In this document: positions 1 through 8,407 of the stretch, piece by piece
Numbering within the stretch: the first letter of the stretch is position 1
How the letters are laid out: each line of letters opens with the position of its first letter
Source: Providencia alcalifaciens
Lineage (GTDB): Bacteria; Pseudomonadota; Gammaproteobacteria; Enterobacterales; Enterobacteriaceae
Length of the DNA stretch: 64,000 nt
NCBI RefSeq assembly: GCF_020271745.1
Contig: NZ_CP084296.1
Coordinates: 3,410,001-3,474,000 of the forward strand
Direction of reading: 5' to 3'
Program-made: the position numbers and the translations under genes
The notes under the pieces: generated by a model
Seen by the model: only the letters and a program-made list of their open reading frames with translations
What the model was told of the DNA's origin: nothing
Databases searched by the model: none

Positions 1-671
1 CCTTTGTGATCTATCTATTGATAATAACTAAACCTTTAAAATCAGCAACCGTTGCGGTAGTTGTCATCCTATTTTTGGCTTTAGATCTCACTCTTGTGCA
101 ACGCTTTCACTGTTATTAATCAATATCTATAAAGTAAATTTAAAGATGAGTTAAGGCGTTTCGTGCGATATGCAGATAGATTGTCATTTGATGCTATCTT
201 ACATTGCTCATTTACTCTATAAAATGTCATGTAAATTTATAAAAAGCTTTGTAACTCAATGAGATTATCTTACTAATTTTTCTATTATGATAGTAGAAAT
301 AAAGAGATCGTACCTGCATAAATATGCTAAATAGAGTGACGTAAATAAGATGAATGGCGTTATAAATCGCGACTACTCAGGATTGGTATACAAAATTAAA
401 TATCAAAAAATAAGTTTGATAGATGCCCAACTAAAGAGTTTTTAGCTTAGTAAAATAGGCAAGCGTATTTGGCTCTACATGATGCGTCTTTAGGCAAATA
501 GCAGTCCAAAAAACATTGTCTAAGGAGTAAAAACACACTTCGTTGTGAGTCATTTTATGGGATCCTAATAAATTAACTGAAAGTTCCTAGTCTATTGATG
601 AAATTGAGATTGCTGTCACCATAGTACATGGGATAGCATTTATTGAATTAAGAGAAGATTAAGGAATTTTT
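1..671. other. Non-coding stretch without a recognisable gene
   Basis: AT-rich sequence with no open frame that resembles a protein, and no tRNA, rRNA or riboswitch pattern that I recognise. The last part presumably holds the promoter of the downstream yqfB gene. Anything belonging to a gene left of the window is not visible. Confidence 0.5.
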
Positions 672-1010
672 GTGAATAATATCCCCGAAACCATTACGTT
701 CTTTGAGCGTTTATTACCACTGGTTGTTTCTGGTGAAAAAGTGATCACTATTCGTGATGAAAGTGAGAGTCATTATGTGCCAGGCTCGGTTGTCAAAGTC
801 TATGCTTTAGAAACCGGTGATTACTACACCGATATTGAAATACTTTCTGTTGAGCCGCTTAACTACGATGATATTTCAGAGTATCACGCGACTCAAGAAG
901 CGATGACATTGGAGACGTTGAAAGCCTTAATTCGTGAAATTTATCCAACAGAAAATTGCCTGTATGTTATTCATTATCGATTAACAACGGTAAAAGCCGA
1001 ATCACGATAA
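672..1010 (+). CDS. yqfB: ASCH-domain N4-acetylcytidine amidohydrolase YqfB
   Basis: Small ASCH-fold enzyme of the YqfB family, which hydrolyses N4-acetylcytidine to cytidine and acetate in nucleoside salvage. The family hallmark ITIRDESESH is at residues 26-35, followed by the conserved H-A-x-Q-E-x-MTLxxLK segment and the C-terminal YVIHY strand. At 112 residues it is slightly longer than E. coli YqfB (103). The start is a GTG with an AAGGA box 8 bases upstream. It stands alone and converges on dcyD. The assignment rests on clear similarity to the E. coli protein from memory; the catalytic role is family knowledge. Confidence 0.88.
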   Translation: MNNIPETITFFERLLPLVVSGEKVITIRDESESHYVPGSVVKVYALETGDYYTDIEILSVEPLNYDDISEYHATQEAMTLETLKALIREIYPTENCLYVIHYRLTTVKAESR

Positions 1011-1116
1011 CGGTTTTTCACTGCGTTATAAATGCTTTTGTGGCTGGAGATACATCACTGTAATATTTGGTATTATCAAGGTAGGGGTAACTAATAAATA
1101 CCGAGTATAAAATAGA

Positions 1117-1148
1117 CGCTCTATGGAAATAACTGACGCCATAGAGCG
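1117..1148 (-). terminator. Rho-independent terminator of dcyD
   Basis: Perfect 10-bp inverted repeat CGCTCTATGG / CCATAGAGCG with a 12-base loop, lying 8 bases past the dcyD stop. On the minus strand it is followed by a T-rich run. It sits between the convergent yqfB and dcyD genes. Confidence 0.75.
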
Positions 1149-1155
1149 ATATTTA

Positions 1156-2145
1156 TTATTTAATGGTTTTGTTGATTTCTGAATAGGCGAAAAGGGCTTG
1201 AGCGCCGCCAGTATGGACAAATAATACCGATGTTTTTTCAGAGGAATTGTCTAAATAATCAATTAAACCCGCCATCGCTTTACCAGTATAAACTGGGTCA
1301 AGAAGGATCCCTTCTTTTTGAGCTAATAGCGCTATTGCATCTAAGCCACCACGATTTGGCATGCCATACATTGGCGCAAAAAAATCATCCCAAAGTGTAA
1401 TTTCCGGTGTGTTTTTAATTTGCAGTAATTCTGCTAACTCATTTTGCAGCTTTTCAACTTTTGGCGCCTGATCTTGCTGTGTACGAGAAACGGTGACACC
1501 AATGAGTTGTGAAGTAGGGAGTAATTCTTGTAAGCCGATCGCTAAGCCAGCGTGAGTTCCAGCGCTACCAGAAGCCACAATCACTTTATCAAATTCAATA
1601 TTGGTCGGTTTTTGTTGGGCAATTTCAATCGCACATTGAACGTAACCTAATGCGCCCAGACCGTTAGAGCCGCCGACAGGGACGATATAAGCATCTTGCA
1701 AGTCTAACGATTTAATTAACTCTGCCATTTGTGCTTGTGGATCGGTTAATTCATCACACATTATGCATTGAGTACCAAATAAATCGGTGAGTAGTTTATT
1801 GCCATTATGCAGGAAATTGCTGTCTTCACTTTGAATAGGATTTTCTAATAAAGCGACACATTTTAGCCCGTACATTGCCGCTACGGCAGCAGTTTGACGG
1901 ACATGGTTAGATTGAATTGCACCCGCTGTCACGATAATCTTTGCATTTTGGGCTAAGGCATCCGCCATTAAAAACTCAAGTTTACGCAACTTATTTCCGC
2001 CCATTGCTAACGGCGTCATATCATCGCGTTTAATGTAGATTTCTCGACCATATAAACGCGATAAATTATCGAGTCGATTTAATGGGGTCGATGCTTTAAG
2101 CAAGTCAACTTTTGCGAATTGAGTTAATTTTTGTTGAAGAGACAT
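1156..2145 (-). CDS. dcyD: D-cysteine desulfhydrase
   Basis: PLP enzyme that converts D-cysteine to pyruvate, hydrogen sulfide and ammonia, a cytosolic detoxification and sulfur-release step. The 329 residues align over their whole length with E. coli Dcy[18 protein letters not shown] carries the PLP lysine (about K52), [15 protein letters not shown] follows, then GSAGTHAG for phosphate binding and the C-terminal [13 protein letters not shown]. The ATG has an AGGGG box 7 bases upstream. Only 15 bases separate it from the upstream antiporter-like gene, so the two are probably one transcript, which suggests the transporter handles a cysteine-related substrate (inference). Confidence 0.92.
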   Translation of the reverse strand: MSLQQKLTQFAKVDLLKASTPLNRLDNLSRLYGREIYIKRDDMTPLAMGGNKLRKLEFLMADALAQNAKIIVTAGAIQSNHVRQTAAVAAMYGLKCVALLENPIQSEDSNFLHNGNKLLTDLFGTQCIMCDELTDPQAQMAELIKSLDLQDAYIVPVGGSNGLGALGYVQCAIEIAQQKPTNIEFDKVIVASGSAGTHAGLAIGLQELLPTSQLIGVTVSRTQQDQAPKVEKLQNELAELLQIKNTPEITLWDDFFAPMYGMPNRGGLDAIALLAQKEGILLDPVYTGKAMAGLIDYLDNSSEKTSVLFVHTGGAQALFAYSEINKTIK

Positions 2146-2160
2146 CTAAATTCCCCTGTA

Positions 2161-3588
2161 TTAATTGGTAAAGCCTAAATAGAGATAAATGGCAAGTACG
2201 AAGCTTGCGGTCACTAATGCATAAGGCATTTGAGTGCGAATATGTTCAATATGATCACAATCGGTGGCCATAGAGGCAACAATGGCATCGGCAGAAATTG
2301 GTGAAGTCATGTCACCGAAAATAGACCCTGAAATGGCTGCACCAATCATATACTCAATTGGCATGCCGACGGATAGGCCTAATTGGACGCCAATTGGGAT
2401 CATTATGGCGAAAGTTCCCCATGACGTCCCCGTTGCCAACGACATAATGGCACTAATAATAAAGATAAAACCGATAGAAAAACCGGGAGCCATGATCCCT
2501 TGGGTAACTTCAGCAATATAAGCACCCGTATTCAATTCAGAAGATACATTTCCCATTAGGAAAGCTAAAATCATGATGGAGCTGATTTTTAACATGCTGG
2601 CATAGCCAATAAATAGCTCTTTAAAGAAGTTATCGATATTTAATAACCTTCTTCCTATAAACCAGCAGAAAGAAACAGCGGTACCGAACATGACCCCCCA
2701 ATAAACGGATGTTGAACCACTTCCTTTACTGAAATCACCATTGCCTGTGATATATAAGGCAACTGGAACCATTAAGACAGTCGAAAGAATAGGGATGAAA
2801 AAGTTCAAGGCTGAATGGGCATTTGGATGCTCAATAATTTCTTCCTCTTCATTTTTAAGAGAGGATTCGGTTAATTTTCCGGCTATGAAATTTTCTTGAT
2901 ATTTCACTTCGGCTTTTTTCATTGGTCCCCACGAAACATTGGTGAACACATAGAATAAAATGGTGGCCAATGATAGCCATGCCATTAAGTTGTAGCCGAT
3001 AGATTTAATTAAAATATCGAAGGGTTCACCTGAAATAAGACCTTGGGAAATTTGTACACCAATTAGCCCCATAATAACCGCACCCCAACCATTTATAATG
3101 GCTGATGAACAAACGGAAACGCAGGCTGTTTGAATAAGATAGGACATCTTTTCAGGGGCAACGCCATATTGTCTGGCTAAATTCTTAGTGGATGCCCCCG
3201 CGACTAACTGGTTAATCGAACTTTCAATAAAAATTAAGGCAGTGATAACAATGGCGAGTAATTGTGTCGCCGTTCTATTCTTAATTAATTTTGTTTTATT
3301 TGTTAGTAACTGAACTAATGCACGAACGCCGCCTGTGACGACGACTAGGCGCATGATCCCACCAATCATAACCATAAAGACGATGGTGCGAGTATTACCT
3401 GCGGAGGAAAATGTATCGATGATCCCATCCACAGTTCCGCGAATGCCGAGTAATACATTGTGGTCATTAATGACGGTAAAACCGACTAAAATGCCTAGCA
3501 TTAATGAAAGCATCACCTGGCGAGTGAGGATAGCCAAAAGGATAGTGACAATTGGTGTGATAATTGTCCAAATACCATAGTCGTGCAT
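2161..3588 (-). CDS. NhaC-family Na+/H+ antiporter-like transporter
   Basis: Polytopic inner-membrane protein of 475 residues with about a dozen hydrophobic segments, matching the NhaC branch of the ion transporter superfamily. It begins with a helix (IWTIITPIVTILLAIL), has a conserved ESSINQL segment near residue 125, GWGAVI near 168, a charged cytoplasmic loop near 230-245, and the C-terminal GxIFGDMTSPISADAI element typical of NhaC proteins. It is first in a two-gene unit with dcyD. NhaC-like proteins beside amino-acid enzymes often move the enzyme's substrate rather than sodium alone, so cysteine, cystine or a related amino acid is a reasonable guess. The substrate cannot be read from sequence. 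Confidence 0.8.
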   Translation of the reverse strand: MHDYGIWTIITPIVTILLAILTRQVMLSLMLGILVGFTVINDHNVLLGIRGTVDGIIDTFSSAGNTRTIVFMVMIGGIMRLVVVTGGVRALVQLLTNKTKLIKNRTATQLLAIVITALIFIESSINQLVAGASTKNLARQYGVAPEKMSYLIQTACVSVCSSAIINGWGAVIMGLIGVQISQGLISGEPFDILIKSIGYNLMAWLSLATILFYVFTNVSWGPMKKAEVKYQENFIAGKLTESSLKNEEEEIIEHPNAHSALNFFIPILSTVLMVPVALYITGNGDFSKGSGSTSVYWGVMFGTAVSFCWFIGRRLLNIDNFFKELFIGYASMLKISSIMILAFLMGNVSSELNTGAYIAEVTQGIMAPGFSIGFIFIISAIMSLATGTSWGTFAIMIPIGVQLGLSVGMPIEYMIGAAISGSIFGDMTSPISADAIVASMATDCDHIEHIRTQMPYALVTASFVLAIYLYLGFTN

Positions 3589-3797
3589 GTGTTTACCTTG
3601 GATATTTTTATTGTATGACGTGTGGTTTGTAAGTATCCGGAAATCATAGCATTAATGGGAGTAGGCTGTCGGATATTTTCATTATATTGCAGTAGATTGT
3701 TACAAAATCCATGCTAAAAGTCAGATAAACTGCAAGATTATGGCATTGAAGGATTACGCTATCTTTTTGAGATAACGTAATAAGGGTAATTAAACTT

Positions 3798-3902
3798 GTG
3801 ACTGCCATTATTGATGAATTAATTTTTGAAGATATTTCGTATTTATGCCGCCGTTTTAAACAACATACAGGTACGATATTAAGTGAGTTTAAAAAAGAGT
3901 GA
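3798..3902 (+). pseudogene. C-terminal remnant of an AraC-family regulator
   Basis: The frame starting GTG at 3798 reads 34 residues containing FEDISYLCRRFKQHTG and ending SEFKKE before a stop. This is the second helix-turn-helix of an AraC/XylS activator, where the usual form is GFEDISYFCRRFKQHTG. No in-frame upstream sequence carries the rest of the domain, so this is a decayed tail. It lies between the antiporter gene and a LysR gene and probably marks an old deletion. Confidence 0.7.
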
Positions 3903-3909
3903 ATAATAA

Positions 3910-4809
3910 TTAACTCGGGTCGATTTTTGTCGAATATTTTTTAATAAAATCAATAAAGCAACGTAGTCTTGGTGAAACGGCGTGATTGCGATAATAGACA
4001 GCATTAATCGGCTGTTTTATTGTTACCGTTTTTTGTTCTAGCACCTTCACGAGCCCGCCATTGGCAAAAGCATCTAAACTTACAAAATCGGAAGACGAGA
4101 GAATACCCGTCCCTTGCAGTGCTAAGTGATGCAGTACTTCGCCGCTGGCACAGGCGATATTGGGGGTAATTTTGAGTAAGCTGCCATCGGCGTTTTCAAG
4201 TGGCCAGTAATTTAATGACTCTGGCGTGGTGAAACCGAGCAAACAATGCTTATTGAGATCCTCTATCGTTTCCGGTATTCCATATTTTTCTAAGTAAGCA
4301 GGGCTAGCAACCAGCCTTTTTTGGGTATAACCCAATAGTGTTGCACTGAGTGAAGAATCCTTTAACGTACCAATTCTAAACGCGACATCCGTCTTTTTCT
4401 CTAATAGGTTTGTCACACCTTCATAGTTATTTATTTCTAATTCAACCTGGGGATAGCGCTCATAAAATAATGGGATCAGCGGAGCGATAACATGGGTTAA
4501 AAATGGGGTTGAGGCATCAATGCGTAGCTTACCTGATGGAATTGATTGGCGAGCAGACAGCAAATCTTCTGCTTCTTGAGCTAGCCTGACTATTTCTCGC
4601 GCTTTTTGCAAAAATGCGGCACCTTCATCACTGAGTTTAATTGCGCGAGTAGTTCGGTAAAGCAGCGTAGTGTTGACTTTCTCTTCTAAGCGCAATAATG
4701 CGCGACTAACGGTAGATATCGTCATGCACTGCTGGTCGGCTGCCGCCGTAATGGAGCCATAATCGACCACGCTGATAAATGTCTGGAGCTCTTCTAATGT
4801 AATTTTCAT
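3910..4809 (-). CDS. LysR-family transcriptional regulator
   Basis: LysR regulator of about 299 residues: an N-terminal winged helix (MKITLEELQTFISVVDYGSI to about residue 60, with TTRAIKLSDEG) and a C-terminal periplasmic-binding-protein-like effector domain from about 90. It resembles the YafC/CrgA-like subgroup (SGKLRIDASTPFLTHVIAPLIPLF). I chose the internal ATG at 4809 because it matches the normal LysR N-terminus; the upstream extension to 4959 reads into the divergent gene and looks unlike protein. It is divergent from an MFS gene at 4917 with 107 bases between, the classical arrangement of a LysR protein controlling its neighbour. Effector unknown. Confidence 0.85.
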   Translation of the reverse strand: MKITLEELQTFISVVDYGSITAAADQQCMTISTVSRALLRLEEKVNTTLLYRTTRAIKLSDEGAAFLQKAREIVRLAQEAEDLLSARQSIPSGKLRIDASTPFLTHVIAPLIPLFYERYPQVELEINNYEGVTNLLEKKTDVAFRIGTLKDSSLSATLLGYTQKRLVASPAYLEKYGIPETIEDLNKHCLLGFTTPESLNYWPLENADGSLLKITPNIACASGEVLHHLALQGTGILSSSDFVSLDAFANGGLVKVLEQKTVTIKQPINAVYYRNHAVSPRLRCFIDFIKKYSTKIDPS

Positions 4810-4916
4810 TATTGCAGTTTCCGCAAAAGTTATTCTCACCATAAAGGGTTTTTCACTCGCTTTCAATATGGAAGAATTGCCGCCGGTCAATTGAGATTGG
4901 TTTATAAGGCATAAAA

Positions 4917-6101
4917 ATGAGAATAAATACAGCATTGCTCGCGTTATCTGTTGGGGCATTCGCCATTGGCATTACCGAATTTTCTCCGATGGGAATGCTT
5001 CCCTATATCGCTGAAAACCTTAATGAAAGTATTCCTTCTGTCGGTGCGATTGTGGTGATTTATGCGCTAGGGGTAATGATTGGAGCACCGATCATGACGC
5101 TATTGCTAGTGAGTCAGCGTCCAAAAATTGCGTTGGTTTTTTTAATGGCGATTTTCACGGTGGGGAATTTATTATCGGGTTTAGCGCCCAACTTGGTGAC
5201 GCTGTCACTTTCAAGGTTGATTACTAGCCTAAATCACGGTGCATTTTTTGGTTTAGGTGCAATTGTGGCGGCCAGTGTGGTTCCTGCGGGTAAACAAGCG
5301 AGTGCGATTGCGGCGATGTTTATGGGGCTGACCATCGCGGGCATTGGTGGAGTTCCATTAGTCACTAAAATAACGCAATTAATCGGTTGGCGTGAGGCAT
5401 TCTATTTAATTTCGGGTATTGGATTACTCACAATCGCTAGTTTAATTTTTGCTATTCCTGCGCATCTACAAGGTAGTCAGGTTAACGTTAAAAACGAATT
5501 GCGTATATTAAGACGCCCATTAGTGATGTTAGGTATGTTATCGACGGTACTCGGAGCAAGTGCAATGTTTACCTTATATACGTTTATAACGCCAATGTTG
5601 ATGAGTTTTATTCAAGCATCAGATCAGACAATTACAATGATGTTAATGGTAATTGGCGTTGGTTTTAGTATCGGTAATTATCTTGGTGGCTATTTTGCGG
5701 ATAAAAATTTATATCCAACCTTATTAACCTTGTTTGTATTATCGGCAATAAGCATGATGGTGTTCCCGATAATTGCGACAAATATCGCTGGTGCAACCAT
5801 TGGTTTATTATTCTGGAGCATTGTCAGCTTTGCATTAGTGCCACCAATTCAAATTTTAGTGATGAATGCGGCCGTTGGCGCGCAAGCGCTAGCATCCTCC
5901 GTGAATATTGGAGCATTTAATTTGGGAAATGCCATTGGAGCGGCTGTTGGTGCGGCGATTTTATCCCATGGCTACAGCTACATGATGATGAGTTTTATGG
6001 GAGCATTATTGGCGATAGTCGGGTTTATGGTGATTTTGCTGATCGTGCGTCGAAAAAACAGTGAAATACAAACGCAGGACATGATGTGTAGTGCGAATTA
6101 A
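4917..6101 (+). CDS. MFS transporter, YdhP-like
   Basis: Twelve-helix major facilitator of 394 residues in the inner membrane. The N-terminus (LLALSVGAFAIGITEFSPMGMLP) and the SLSRLITSLNHGAFFGLGAIVAASVVP segment match the arabinose-efflux/YdhP subfamily closely, as does the C-terminal SVNIGAFNLGNAIGAAVGAAIL. These carriers are putative sugar or drug exporters with H+ antiport. It is divergent from the LysR gene just upstream and probably controlled by it. The ATG follows AAGG by 8 bases. The gene may be the ydhP orthologue, but the LysR partner is not part of that E. coli locus, so I leave the symbol empty. Confidence 0.82.
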   Translation: MRINTALLALSVGAFAIGITEFSPMGMLPYIAENLNESIPSVGAIVVIYALGVMIGAPIMTLLLVSQRPKIALVFLMAIFTVGNLLSGLAPNLVTLSLSRLITSLNHGAFFGLGAIVAASVVPAGKQASAIAAMFMGLTIAGIGGVPLVTKITQLIGWREAFYLISGIGLLTIASLIFAIPAHLQGSQVNVKNELRILRRPLVMLGMLSTVLGASAMFTLYTFITPMLMSFIQASDQTITMMLMVIGVGFSIGNYLGGYFADKNLYPTLLTLFVLSAISMMVFPIIATNIAGATIGLLFWSIVSFALVPPIQILVMNAAVGAQALASSVNIGAFNLGNAIGAAVGAAILSHGYSYMMMSFMGALLAIVGFMVILLIVRRKNSEIQTQDMMCSAN

Positions 6102-6236
6102 AAAGCAAGGTTTAGAGTGTTCGGCATATAATAACTAGAAATACTGATCACGGTAAAATCAGTAAAGGGTTAAATAAATGTCGACGAAAAATTAATGTAT
6201 CACAAATGAGTAGCCTTCAAGATGAGCATCTTGAAA

Positions 6237-6274
6237 TAGAAAAAAGAAACCCGCTAATGATAGCCATTAGCGGG
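6237..6274 (-). terminator. Terminator of ydeE
   Basis: Stem CCCGCTAATG / CATTAGCGGG (6250-6259 and 6265-6274) with a 5-base loop. Read on the minus strand it is followed by a T-rich tract (6237-6249). It lies 51 bases past the ydeE stop. Confidence 0.85.
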
Positions 6275-6324
6275 CAAGTAAGTATAAGGAATATCATCTA
6301 TACAGCGGATTACGTTTACCGCAA

Positions 6325-7512
6325 TTACAATGCGAGCGTTTGTTTATTTTTAATTCGCATGCCGTTAAGCATACTCAGCCATGCCAGCACTGTCACCGCC
6401 ATTAATATAATAAAGATAAAATACGGAGGAAGTTCAGTTAGAACGAAGCCCGTCATCATTGGGTTAAATGCTCCGCCAAGTAACCCCAACGATTGAGCAG
6501 AAAAATAGCTGGATTTCATGCCTTCAGGGGCAATGCTGTCAATTAACATATATTCCCCCGGTGCGTAAATCAATTCTCCCAAAGTGAAGATAAATGAGCC
6601 TAACGCCCATAAATAGAGGTTATCTCCAGAACCCATAAAGACCGATAACCCCCCTAAAAAGAATATGCTACCAATGGTCATCAAGCGTCTTAAGTTATCC
6701 TGCGTAATGCGCTTGCCCACCGTATATTGCAGTGTGACAACGACGACGGCATTGACGGGTAAAATTACGCCAATCACCGCTTGTGCAAAGTCACTGTTAG
6801 CAATGGTGATCACATATTGGGAGATCCACGTGGTAAAAGAGCCGAAAACGAGTGAACCGAGAAATGTGGAGAGAATAAACCAAGCCAGTGCACGGTCGTG
6901 GAGCATCGCTTTGGGGTTCCACACTCTAGGTTGACCATCGACATGGCTAGCAGGTTTAGTGCTTTGAACAAAACGCTGGATAAAAAAGATTGGGGCGGCA
7001 GCGGACACAGCGGCCAGCCAAAAAGGTAAATTAATGCTGTACATTAATAGCCATGTACCTATTGGCGGTCCTACTGTCCAGCCGATATTGATAAAGGTGT
7101 AGTTGAGCGAAAACACTTTGGTTTTTAAGGATAAAGCCAAAGTATCTGCAAAATAACCTTTTAAAACAGTCGAAAAAACAGAATAAGAGCAGTTAATCAG
7201 CGAGAAAAATATAATCACCAATAGTGCATTGTTCATGAGCGGAATTGCGATAAATCCACAAATAAACGCGACCACGGCAATCAGCATGCAGCGTTTTTTA
7301 TCGACTTTGTCCGCCAGCATGCCAAATCCCATACTGAATAATACACCGACCGTTAAGGCGATAGTCATAGCAATACCGACGATGTCGATCGCCATATGGT
7401 ATTGACGTGTCAGATAAATCGCCATAAATGGTAATGTGGCGCCGCGTCCGATGGTTAATAGCAGCGAAGACGCGAGCAGTGCAGTATTAGAGATATTGGA
7501 TTTCGAAAACAT
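6325..7512 (-). CDS. ydeE: MFS transporter YdeE (dipeptide exporter family)
   Basis: Inner-membrane major facilitator of 395 residues. It aligns end to end with E. coli YdeE, for which export of dipeptides has been reported: TALLASSLLLTIGRGATLPFM at residues 10-30, the cytoplasmic loop GMLADKVDKKR after helix 2, and GEIIYAPGEYMLID-like sequence (GELIYAPGEYMLID) near 310. The gene is monocistronic with its own terminator. The 235-base upstream gap contains a 9-bp inverted repeat that may be an operator. The C-terminus is slightly shortened relative to E. coli. Confidence 0.9.
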   Translation of the reverse strand: MFSKSNISNTALLASSLLLTIGRGATLPFMAIYLTRQYHMAIDIVGIAMTIALTVGVLFSMGFGMLADKVDKKRCMLIAVVAFICGFIAIPLMNNALLVIIFFSLINCSYSVFSTVLKGYFADTLALSLKTKVFSLNYTFINIGWTVGPPIGTWLLMYSINLPFWLAAVSAAAPIFFIQRFVQSTKPASHVDGQPRVWNPKAMLHDRALAWFILSTFLGSLVFGSFTTWISQYVITIANSDFAQAVIGVILPVNAVVVVTLQYTVGKRITQDNLRRLMTIGSIFFLGGLSVFMGSGDNLYLWALGSFIFTLGELIYAPGEYMLIDSIAPEGMKSSYFSAQSLGLLGGAFNPMMTGFVLTELPPYFIFIILMAVTVLAWLSMLNGMRIKNKQTLAL

Positions 7513-7569
7513 GGCTCACGACCTAAGGTGCTATATTTTTATAAAAACGACAGCTATAAAAATGTGTTA

Positions 7570-7603
7570 TGTAATTTTGTTATATAAAATACATAAAATT
7601 ACA
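7570..7603. repeat. Inverted repeat upstream of ydeE
   Basis: Perfect arms TGTAATTTT (7570-7578) and AAAATTACA (7595-7603) with a 16-base AT-only spacer, 58 bases upstream of the ydeE start. It could be an operator with two half-sites about 2.5 helical turns apart, or a hairpin in the leader. No regulator is identified. Confidence 0.4.
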
Positions 7604-7747
7604 GCGCCAAGAAACGGGTTATTGGGGCGGGAAATCAAAACAATATTTTGATCACGCTATTGTCCCATAGCCAACCAATTATCTGGCTAAAGATGGCGGC
7701 GGCACAGATAGTAGAGTTATCTGCTATCAGCTTAACTGCATAAAAAA

Positions 7748-8221
7748 TCAATTAATTATTGACTCATCATCCGATTTAATCGGCATATAAACCAATAGCC
7801 GGTTGCCTTTCTCAATATCAAAAGTCAGCGAGGTGTAATCATATTGCTGAGCGCGATTTTGATAAATAATATCTCTGACTCCAGTACATGGCTGGTAAAT
7901 CTCATGGCGATGCCATAAATCATAGAATATAGATGATTCCGTACTTAACGTTTCAATGAGTTTTTTAATATTAGGATCGTGTTTGGTACGTGCATAATCT
8001 CGGCGGAAACTGGCTAATAGTTGCTGTGCGACCTGTGACCAGTTTGCAAATAGCTCTTGATAACGCGGGTCCATAAACAATAAATACAAAAAATTACGGT
8101 AGTAAGGTTCGGCTTGTGAGAAATGGAAATATTCGTCTGCTTGTGAGTTATAGGCCAGTACATAGGCGCAGCCGTTGGTGCGACGGTTGCTTCGGTGATC
8201 TTGCAGTATGGATTGATCCAT
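7748..8221 (-). pseudogene. MmyB-type ligand-binding domain lacking its HTH (truncated XRE regulator)
   Basis: 157-residue frame whose body matches the C-terminal MmyB-like ligand-binding domain of XRE regulators: LAYNSQADEYFHFS, then YRNFLYLLFMDPRYQELFANW, LLASFRRDYA, SSIFYDLWHRHEI and the final RLLVYMPI strand. Intact members carry a helix-turn-helix of about 70-80 residues before this domain. Here it is missing, and the first 16 residues run into sequence that on the opposite strand looks like the tail of a membrane protein. I read this as a regulator cut by a deletion junction near 8150-8220. A free-standing expressed sensor domain is possible but less likely. Confidence 0.6.
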
Positions 8222-8365
8222 TTCGAAGAGGAAAACTCTCTAGAAACTTTACGTCAAGCAACCTGCTTAAGCTTGAGTTTCAATGTGATCATGGCGGTAT
8301 GTGCGGCGTTGTTGCTGAAATGGTTGGTCAGGAAAGCGAACTTCAAACCCTGTTCGAATCATTAA
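8147..8365 (+). pseudogene. C-terminal remnant of a membrane transporter
   Basis: Open 72-codon frame with no good start. It reads a glycine/alanine-rich helix (IGAAVGATVASVILQYGLI), a short charged loop, a second helix (FNVIMAVCAALLLKWLV) and a basic tail before TAA. Two helices with a basic end resemble the last two helices of an MFS permease. It overlaps the N-terminus of the truncated MmyB frame on the other strand, consistent with a fusion of two gene ends. A terminator follows immediately. Family assignment is tentative. Confidence 0.4.
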
Positions 8366-8392
8366 AAAGAGCGCAAGAGAATGCGCTCTTTT
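8365..8392. terminator. Bidirectional terminator
   Basis: AAAAGAGCGCA (8365-8375) and TGCGCTCTTTT (8382-8392) form an 11-bp stem with a 6-base loop and U-rich ends in both directions. It separates the transporter remnant (+) from the alcohol dehydrogenase gene (-). Confidence 0.8.
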
Positions 8393-8407
8393 GATAAAAC
8401 AAGGTCG

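Noticed and set aside
2264-2521. Long plus-strand frames inside the NhaC-type gene (also 3335-3580)
   Set aside because: Antisense shadows of a clear membrane-protein gene, with no family resemblance of their own.
4810-4959. 50-residue N-terminal extension of the LysR gene
   Set aside because: The LysR fold starts at 4809, and the extension overlaps the divergent MFS promoter and start.
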